Below are positions 1-4,209 of a DNA stretch of 5,059 bases, one piece after another (position 1 is the stretch's first letter; each line of letters begins with the position of its first letter). The translations under genes were made by a program, and so were the position numbers. The notes under the pieces were generated by a model that was given only the letters and a program-made list of their open reading frames with translations, ran no database searches and had not been told where the DNA came from. The stretch covers positions 1 to 5,059 of the forward strand of contig MGQF01000006.1 of assembly GCA_001797745.1 (NCBI GenBank). Reading direction: 5' to 3'. This stretch comes from Deltaproteobacteria bacterium RBG_13_52_11 (GTDB lineage Bacteria > Desulfobacterota > B13-G15 > RBG-16-54-18).

Positions 1-1263
1 GTCCACGGCGGAATAGCCTTCAAGGACCACCCCGTCGACGGGGATCTTTTCTCCCGGCCTTACCATGATCTGATCGCCGATCTGGACATCTGCCACGGGT
101 ATCGACTGCTCCTTCCCATCGCGCACTACGATGGCCGTCTTTGGCTGCAGGCCGATCAGCTTCTTGATGGCCTCTGATGTCTGCCCCTTTGCGCGGGCCT
201 CGAGCAGCCTGCCCAAGAGGATGAGGCAGATGATGGCCCCTGCCGTGTCAAAGTAGACCTCGGCAGCCAGCCCCTTGACAGCAAAAAGCCAGGGGAAAAA
301 GGTAGCCAATACGCTATACAGATAGGCCGCACTGGTCCCTACGGCGATCAGGGTATTCATGTCGGTGGTCCGGTGTCGCGCTGCTGCCCACGCGCCCCGG
401 TAAAACTGCCAGCCGACCCAAAATTGGACCGGAGTTTGGAGAAGGAACTGGATGAAGAAATTGACCTGTATGCTGAGGGCAACTATGTGAGAAAGGCCGA
501 TCATATGCAGATTGCCCAGTAAGAAGATGGGAACAACCAGGACGAGGCCGACAATAAACTTTTGCCTCAATCTCCGCAGCTCGGCCTCCCTGGCTGCCCG
601 TTCCTGCTCGACCAGATCCTTCCCCTCAGTGACCTCAAGGAGCTCATAACCGGCGGCATGCACGGCCTTGGATAAGTCCTTTATTGTAACTTTCCCAGGG
701 ACATAGTCTACTGTGGCCTTTTCCGTGGCGAAATTGACGCTGGCCCTCATGACACCGGGAACATTGTTCAAGGCCGTTTGAACCTTCTCCACACACGAGG
801 CGCACGACATCCCTTGGATGGGCACTGTTACTTTCTCTAACCTGGCTTCATAGCCCAAATCTTTGACGGTCTTGACCAGATCTCCTACGGTAACGTGATC
901 GGGGTCGAAGGTGACGGTGGCCTTTTCCGTGGCAAAGTTGACGTTGGCATCAACAACACCCTCCATCTGGGAGAGGCCTTTTTGGATATTGACTGCGCAA
1001 CTGGCACAGCTCATCCCCCTGATAGGGAGATCTACTCGTTGACCGCTTCCTTTATTCTTATCAGCCTCTTTGGTTTGAGCGGTCTCCTGAACTTCCTGAG
1101 CGGTGCGCTGGCTGGGAGTATCCTTGATATACTTTTCAGGTGATTGTTCGAACCGTTCCTTGCAGCTCGTGGCGCAGAAATAGTAGGTCTTGCCTTTATA
1201 TCTGCTGGTGGCTGCAGCCTGCTTTTCGTCGACTGCCATGCCACAGACTGGGTCTCTTTTCAT
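1..1263 (-). CDS. copA: Copper-translocating P1B-type ATPase with N-terminal YHS and two HMA domains (3' end outside window)
   Basis: This is the N-terminal 421 residues of a heavy-metal P-type ATPase, a membrane pump that exports Cu(I) with ATP; the frame runs open off the left edge. Seen in order: a YHS/TRASH-type metal-binding domain (about 4-46; C7, C30, C34), a polar Gln/Lys-rich linker (48-76), HMA domain 1 (GMSCASC at 83-89), HMA domain 2 (GMSCASC at 151-157), hydrophobic segments at about 236-263, 267-284, 304-329 and 335-350, the TDMNTLIAVGTSAAY motif typical of copper ATPases (300-314), and the start of the actuator domain (PGEKIPVDGVV at 403-413). The TGE loop, CPC membrane motif and DKTGT phosphorylation site lie outside the window, so Cu(I) specificity rests on the HMA and membrane motifs. 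The two HMA domains are 68 residues apart and share NFATEKATV, a recent-looking internal duplication also visible in the DNA (713-739 and 917-943). The start ATG has GAGGA 7 bases upstream and precedes the YHS domain directly. Confidence 0.93.
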   Translation of the reverse strand, partial: MKRDPVCGMAVDEKQAAATSRYKGKTYYFCATSCKERFEQSPEKYIKDTPSQRTAQEVQETAQTKEADKNKGSGQRVDLPIRGMSCASCAVNIQKGLSQMEGVVDANVNFATEKATVTFDPDHVTVGDLVKTVKDLGYEARLEKVTVPIQGMSCASCVEKVQTALNNVPGVMRASVNFATEKATVDYVPGKVTIKDLSKAVHAAGYELLEVTEGKDLVEQERAAREAELRRLRQKFIVGLVLVVPIFLLGNLHMIGLSHIVALSIQVNFFIQFLLQTPVQFWVGWQFYRGAWAAARHRTTDMNTLIAVGTSAAYLYSVLATFFPWLFAVKGLAAEVYFDTAGAIICLILLGRLLEARAKGQTSEAIKKLIGLQPKTAIVVRDGKEQSIPVADVQIGDQIMVRPGEKIPVDGVVLEGYSAVD

Positions 1264-1334
1264 TATCTCATCCTCATGTTGGGAGATAGAAGCTCGCCTT
1301 TAGTTCGATGTTTTTGCAACGGAGAGGGTTCTAG

Positions 1335-1351
1335 TCCCGCCTTTGGCGGGA
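1335..1351. repeat. 7-bp perfect inverted repeat, GC-rich, 3-base loop
   Basis: The arms TCCCGCC and GGCGGGA pair perfectly around a TTT loop, and the outer bases extend the stem by one wobble pair and one A-T pair (1333-1353). It lies 72 bases upstream of the copA start. No T-run follows on either strand, so it is not a classic intrinsic terminator. It could be an operator, an mRNA 3'-end stem or a dispersed REP-like palindrome. Confidence 0.55.
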
Positions 1352-1370
1352 TTGAATCATCGATCCATCA

Positions 1371-1394
1371 ACCCATCCCGCTTACGGGATGGGT
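1371..1394. repeat. 10-bp perfect inverted repeat just downstream of iscU
   Basis: ACCCATCCCG and CGGGATGGGT pair perfectly around a 4-base loop. The repeat begins 3 bases after the iscU fusion stop codon in the direction of transcription and lies 107 bases upstream of the copA start. It has no T-run on either strand. Its position suggests a 3' stem-loop that protects or ends the iscS-iscU message. Alternatives are a REP-like dispersed palindrome, or an operator for the copper pump, since CsoR-family sites are C/G-rich inverted repeats. The sequence alone does not decide. Confidence 0.6.
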
Positions 1395-1397
1395 AGT

Positions 1398-2180
1398 TCA
1401 CTTTAAAATGATTACTGCATCCACGAACAGCTCGTATTCCTCGTCTTCGTTCAGATCATGAACGAGGACCTTCTCAACCTCCTCGCTCCCTCTGATTTCA
1501 AGGAGTTCCGATTCATAGATAACTTTAACATCTGATTGTTTTAATTTTGTCGCTACCTCAGCACCAGCCGAGATCGTTTTTGATGGGGTAACAACTATTA
1601 CTCTTCCGGTATATTTTGTTAGTTCGAGTGCGATTTCTAGGGACTTATCCCCTCTATCTAAAACCAGCACCCTTTTATCCTTGAAAAGAAAGAAATCGTC
1701 TACGGTATAGTATACGCCTCTTGTGAGAAATTCCTTCGATCCGATAATCTCTTTTGCTCTTCCTTTGGTCTCACGAATAACCGGTAGGTCCACCTTACCT
1801 TTTTTTTTACTTCGATAATTTTTAATCGCCTCACGCAGGGCATCAACGGCGAGATTTGAACAATGCATCTTGACCGGCGGCAATCCCTCCAATTCATCAG
1901 CAACGTCCTGCCGGGTGACCTTTAAGGCCTCATCCAGCGTTTTCCCTTTGACCAGTTCGGTGACCATGCTGCTCGTAGCGATAGCTGATCCACATCCAAA
2001 GGTCTGAAATTTTATATCGGTTATTTTTTCATCCTTTACTTTTATATAGATCTTCATGAGGTCGCCGCAAACGGGATTACCAACCTCTCCTGATGCCACA
2101 TCTTCCCCCTCGAGGGTCCCGACATTGCGCGGATTCCTGAAATGATCTAAGACTTTCTCTGAATATTGAGTCGATTTCAT
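1398..2180 (-). CDS. iscU: IscU/NifU-type Fe-S scaffold fused to a degenerate thioredoxin-reductase-like domain
   Basis: Residues 1-124 form a complete IscU-type scaffold, on which [2Fe-2S] clusters are built from iron and sulfur and passed to apoproteins. It has the three ligand cysteines C38 (NPVCGD), C63 (FGCGSA) and C107, with D40 and H106, and the LPPVKMHCS stretch (100-108), which contains the LPPVK motif that HscA recognises in other IscU proteins. After a KKK linker (125-127), residues about 136-260 resemble the middle of thioredoxin reductase: GVYYTVDDFF aligns with the GVSYCATCDGFF type but lacks the CxxC, and VLVLDRGDKSLEIALELTKY aligns with the NADPH-binding GGGxxA loop but has lost two glycines. 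It is probably not a working reductase half. E. coli IscU has 128 residues; this protein has 260. The start codon overlaps the iscS stop (ATGA) and has a strong AAGGAGGAG site 8 bases upstream. The scaffold call is firm; the origin of the tail is my alignment by eye. Confidence 0.93.
   Translation of the reverse strand: MKSTQYSEKVLDHFRNPRNVGTLEGEDVASGEVGNPVCGDLMKIYIKVKDEKITDIKFQTFGCGSAIATSSMVTELVKGKTLDEALKVTRQDVADELEGLPPVKMHCSNLAVDALREAIKNYRSKKKGKVDLPVIRETKGRAKEIIGSKEFLTRGVYYTVDDFFLFKDKRVLVLDRGDKSLEIALELTKYTGRVIVVTPSKTISAGAEVATKLKQSDVKVIYESELLEIRGSEEVEKVLVHDLNEDEEYELFVDAVIILK
1800..1808 (-). other. Run of nine A (sense strand) at the IscU/tail domain junction; possible slippage site
   Basis: The sense strand reads AGT AAA AAA AAA GGT, encoding the KKK linker at residues 125-127. 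One added A, or a -1 ribosomal shift, changes the next codons to AGG TAA, giving a 128-residue protein ending KKKR. One lost A gives a tail of about 34 unrelated residues. A-runs of this length are known slippage sites for bacterial RNA polymerase, and the run contains the A AAA AAA shift heptamer in the right phase. No clear downstream stem or upstream Shine-Dalgarno-like stimulator is visible. Slippage here is inference. Confidence 0.4.
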
Positions 2181-3346
2181 GTAGGCATCTCCTCCTTATA
2201 TAGGGGCGATAATTTTCTTAACCTGTCAACGATAGCAGGCAATACCTCTATAACCCTATCCACGTCTTCTTCTTTATTGAATCTGCCGAAGGTGAATTCC
2301 AGAGAACCATGTGCCTCCTCATGTAAAAGCCCTGTCGAGATCAACGTATGGGAGGGTTCCAGGGTTTTTGATGAACAGGCAGAGCCTGTAGCTGCAGAAA
2401 CACCCGCATCTCTCAGGGACAAAAGCAATGATTCCCCCTCAATAGCTTCAAATCTAAAATGGGCGTTATTGGCCAGCCTCTCAGTCGGATGCCCGTTGAG
2501 ATGACTCTTAGGGATGCGTTCCAATATATTTTTAATAAATCGATCACGATATTGAGCTAAGCGTTTCACCTCTTCCTTCATCTCTCGTTGCATAATTTCG
2601 ACAGCCTTGCTCATGCCGACTATGCCAGCTATGTTTTCTGTCCCGGATCGCAAGCCGCGCTCCTGTCCGCCACCAATGATCACGGGATTTAATCTCATCC
2701 CTTTTCTCATATACAAGACCCCTACACCCTTCGGCCCGTAGATATCATTAGAGGAAAGGGTCAGAAGGTCGATATGATCCCTCTTAACATCTAAGGGGAT
2801 AAGACCTTCAGCTGCGACAGCATCTGAATGAAAGGTAACCCCTTTTTCCCTGGCCAATTGACCAATTTCCGATATTGGCTGGATCGTCCCTATCTCATTG
2901 CTGGCATAGCCGATGGAAATTAAGATAGTTTGGGGGGTTATTCTGGATTCAAGTTTTTTCATATTTATCTTCCCGTATTGATCGACAGGTAGCCTTGAAA
3001 CTTTGAACCCATTTTTCTCCAGATACTTTGCGATGTTGTGTATAGATATATGTTCAACTTCAGAGATTATGATGTGATCCCCTTTCTCTCTATTGCGGGA
3101 TGCATACCCGATAAGGGCTAGATTATTCGATTCTGTTGCGCCGGAGGTGAATATAATCTCGTCTGGCTCTGCATTAATAAAGCTGGCAATAGTACGCCTG
3201 CACTCCTCTAAAACCTTTGCCGCTTCATCCCCCTCCCCGTGCAATGATGAGGGATTGCCAAATCGCTCATGGAAATAGGGTAACATTACCTCTCGTACCC
3301 GAGGGTCAACGGGCTTTGCAGATTGGTAGTCCACATAGCTGTGCAT
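2177..3346 (-). CDS. iscS: IscS/NifS-family protein lacking the PLP-binding lysine (Archaeoglobus IscS type)
   Basis: This 389-residue protein has the whole fold of a class V aminotransferase-like cysteine desulfurase: DYQSAKPVDPRV (6-17), FGNPSS (29-34), FTSGATESNNLA (66-77), the PLP-stacking His in VEHIS (H99), SNEIGTIQPI (149-158), D175, GGGQERGLRSGTEN (225-238), the mobile-loop cysteine in GSACSS (C324) and the substrate-carboxylate arginine in FGR (R355). The lysine that forms the PLP Schiff base is missing: the usual S-x-HKxYGPKG reads SSNDIYGPKG (198-207), with N200 and D201. The glutamine that normally follows DAV is A178. From memory, the A. fulgidus IscS has the same SSNDIYGPKG signature and the C-terminal EEAHG and SPLY features, and was reported to lack desulfurase activity while its loop cysteine ligates a [2Fe-2S] cluster with IscU. 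I infer a ligand-donor or docking role. AAGGG lies 7 bases upstream of the ATG; the stop overlaps the iscU start. Confidence 0.92.
   Translation of the reverse strand: MHSYVDYQSAKPVDPRVREVMLPYFHERFGNPSSLHGEGDEAAKVLEECRRTIASFINAEPDEIIFTSGATESNNLALIGYASRNREKGDHIIISEVEHISIHNIAKYLEKNGFKVSRLPVDQYGKINMKKLESRITPQTILISIGYASNEIGTIQPISEIGQLAREKGVTFHSDAVAAEGLIPLDVKRDHIDLLTLSSNDIYGPKGVGVLYMRKGMRLNPVIIGGGQERGLRSGTENIAGIVGMSKAVEIMQREMKEEVKRLAQYRDRFIKNILERIPKSHLNGHPTERLANNAHFRFEAIEGESLLLSLRDAGVSAATGSACSSKTLEPSHTLISTGLLHEEAHGSLEFTFGRFNKEEDVDRVIEVLPAIVDRLRKLSPLYKEEMPT
2189..2197 (-). promoter_or_regulatory. Strong ribosome binding site of iscU inside the end of iscS
   Basis: AAGGAGGAG lies 8 bases before the iscU ATG and is embedded in the iscS codons for K-E-E. 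With the ATGA stop/start overlap this indicates translational coupling, so the IscS-like protein and the IscU fusion should be made in linked amounts. Confidence 0.8.
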
Positions 3347-3377
3347 GTCTTTACCCTTATCTTAAATGCTTTAATAT

Positions 3378-3418
3378 CGGCGCGCGATGAACCATTATTC
3401 CTGATTTATCACGCGCCG
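3378..3418 (-). promoter_or_regulatory. Long-arm imperfect inverted repeat between dsrE and iscS
   Basis: Arms CGGCGCGCGAT (3378-3388) and ATCACGCGCCG (3408-3418) pair over 11 positions, with a single non-Watson-Crick position that is a G-U pair in the minus-strand RNA, around a 19-base loop. It ends 31 bases before the iscS start in the transcript. There is no T-run after it, so it is not a standard terminator. It may be an mRNA processing or stability stem that sets iscS-iscU levels against tusA-dsrE, or a DNA operator. No IscR-like motif is recognisable. Confidence 0.5.
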
Positions 3419-3448
3419 TTCGAGTAAGACCTTTCTAAGAAACGTCGC

Positions 3449-3811
3449 CTAAAACCACTGTGTCCCATCAGCCTCCAGGACAAGGTCGTTCAACGTCCCC
3501 GCCCCCACTATCTTAAGACCTGGCAGCAATTGAACTTTTTCCCACCCAAGCATCTGCTTGGATGCCTCACAGACATAGATGGGGATTCCCATTTCCAGCG
3601 TCTTGTTGATCATTTCCAGAATACTGGGGAAGGTCCCCAGTTTGATCTTTTCCGCTGACCCAGGGAGCAATATTCTCAATGCTTGTCCCAAATAATATAC
3701 TTGGGCATCAATATCCATCGCCCTCGCTGTTTGCGCCAAAACTAAGGGCGAATATTGTCTTTCTGGATTATCGCTGGTTTGCACATACAGAATTGTCTTT
3801 TTCTGTGCCAT
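3449..3811 (-). CDS. dsrE: DsrE/DsrF-family sulfur-relay protein
   Basis: This 120-residue protein has the DsrE-like alpha/beta fold pattern: a first strand KKTILYVQTS (4-13), a helix with LVLAQTARAM (23-32), a second strand AQVYYLGQA (36-44), a helix around 62-73, then GIPIYVCEASKQMLGW (75-90) and a final GLKIVGAGTLNDLVLEAD (98-115). Its only cysteine, C81, sits after the central strand where TusD/DsrE proteins carry their persulfide-bearing cysteine. The family passes sulfane sulfur to or from TusA-type carriers, and here the gene follows tusA by 9 bases, so a TusA-DsrE relay is likely. The Shine-Dalgarno AGGAGG overlaps the tusA stop codon. It has no signal peptide or membrane segment and should be cytoplasmic. 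It is a single-subunit relative; no DsrF or DsrH partner is visible, so assignment to a particular subfamily is not possible. Confidence 0.85.
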   Translation of the reverse strand: MAQKKTILYVQTSDNPERQYSPLVLAQTARAMDIDAQVYYLGQALRILLPGSAEKIKLGTFPSILEMINKTLEMGIPIYVCEASKQMLGWEKVQLLPGLKIVGAGTLNDLVLEADGTQWF

Positions 3812-3816
3812 GATAC

Positions 3817-3822
3817 CCTCCT
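3817..3822 (-). promoter_or_regulatory. Ribosome binding site of dsrE overlapping the tusA stop
   Basis: AGGAGG lies 5 bases before the dsrE ATG and includes the last two bases of the tusA TAG stop. This supports co-translation of tusA and dsrE on one message. Confidence 0.75.
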
Positions 3823-4063
3823 ACTTCATTTTTTTGATTAAAAAACGCAGCCTGCCTTCCTTATTTTCAAATGCTACTACTTCATGTCCAGTCCTCTTGG
3901 CAAACCGTTTTAGATCTTCCTCTGCCGCAGGGTCATCAGCCAGGATCTCCAATATATCCCCGACGGCAATGCTATCGATCTGCTCACGTGTTTGAAACAA
4001 GGGTTCTGGACAGTACAGACCGACACAATCCAACGTTTTTTTCGGTTTAGCTGCTTCTGCCAA
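3821..4063 (-). CDS. tusA: TusA/SirA-family sulfur carrier protein, TTG start
   Basis: This 80-residue protein is a complete TusA-like sulfurtransferase. The family carries persulfide sulfur on the cysteine of a CPxP motif, here C18 in LYCPEPLFQTRE (16-27), followed by the family's GDILEILADDPAAEEDLKRF pattern (35-54) and a final strand LRFLIKKMK. A second cysteine, C13 (LDCVGLYC), lies five residues before the active one, which could allow an intramolecular disulfide or trisulfide. The start is a TTG: an in-frame TGA lies five codons upstream with no ATG between, and an AGGGGGA element sits about 6-7 bases before the TTG. It is the first gene of the tusA-dsrE pair. Because the usual partner IscS appears catalytically dead here, its sulfur donor is unclear; sulfide-derived persulfide or the neighbouring disulfide reductase system are possibilities (inference). 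Confidence 0.9.
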   Translation of the reverse strand: MAEAAKPKKTLDCVGLYCPEPLFQTREQIDSIAVGDILEILADDPAAEEDLKRFAKRTGHEVVAFENKEGRLRFLIKKMK

Positions 4064-4069
4064 ATTTTG

Positions 4070-4076
4070 TCCCCCT
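4070..4076 (-). promoter_or_regulatory. Ribosome binding site deciding the TTG start of tusA
   Basis: The G-rich element AGGGGGA lies 6 bases before the TTG. As no other start exists between the upstream in-frame stop and the CPxP motif except an internal TTG at residue 11, this site fixes the start. Confidence 0.6.
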
Positions 4077-4123
4077 TTTCATCTTTTTTGCGTTCCGTTC
4101 TCACTTCTAGACCACGTAATTCA

Positions 4124-4151
4124 AATATAACTATTTTACTCACAGTTTCAA
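4124..4151 (-). promoter_or_regulatory. Sigma70-like promoter for the tusA-dsrE(-iscS-iscU) genes
   Basis: TTGAAA (4146-4151) and TATATT (4124-4129) are separated by 16 bases in an AT-rich stretch. Transcription would start near 4117 and leave a leader of roughly 54 bases before the tusA TTG. The rest of the 4064-4209 gap holds no recognisable terminator for the upstream reductase gene. Confidence 0.55.
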
Positions 4152-4209
4152 GTAAAAAACCTTTCCTCGTTGAGATACTTATGAGGAGCCTGCCCGAAGA
4201 AATTGAACG

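Noticed and set aside
895..1143. An 82-codon plus-strand frame opposite the copA HMA and YHS region
   Set aside because: It is antisense to clearly conserved HMA domain coding sequence, with no family resemblance and no convincing ribosome binding site.
1032..1244. A 70-codon minus-strand frame overlapping the start of copA
   Set aside because: It is a different frame of the same strand as the YHS/HMA region, which is the conserved frame; the translation is basic and low in information.
1261..1278. A four-codon ATG AGG ATG AGA TAA mini-frame overlapping the copA start as TAATG
   Set aside because: It is too short to support as a regulatory upstream frame, and its bases are explained by the GAGGA ribosome binding site of copA.
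1700..1903. A 67-codon minus-strand frame inside iscU
   Set aside because: It is the +1 frame over the KKK junction and has no domain. It matters only as the outcome of losing one A in the A9 run, not as an independent gene.
3362..3419. A possible sigma70 promoter for iscS within the dsrE-iscS gap
   Set aside because: Several weak -10-like strings exist, but none has a matching -35 at 16-18 bases, so no separate promoter is called.
3432..3442. Small palindrome TTTCT-A-AGAAA downstream of dsrE
   Set aside because: A 5-bp AT-rich stem with a one-base centre cannot form a useful RNA hairpin and has no terminator context.
3910..4143. A 77-codon minus-strand frame overlapping tusA with an ATG start
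   Set aside because: The TusA family frame with CPxP lies in another phase here; the alternative translation shows no conserved pattern.
4152..4209. Possible terminator after the disulfide reductase gene
   Set aside because: There is a T6 run on the minus strand, but no stable stem precedes it; only a 3-4 bp CTC/GAG pairing was found.
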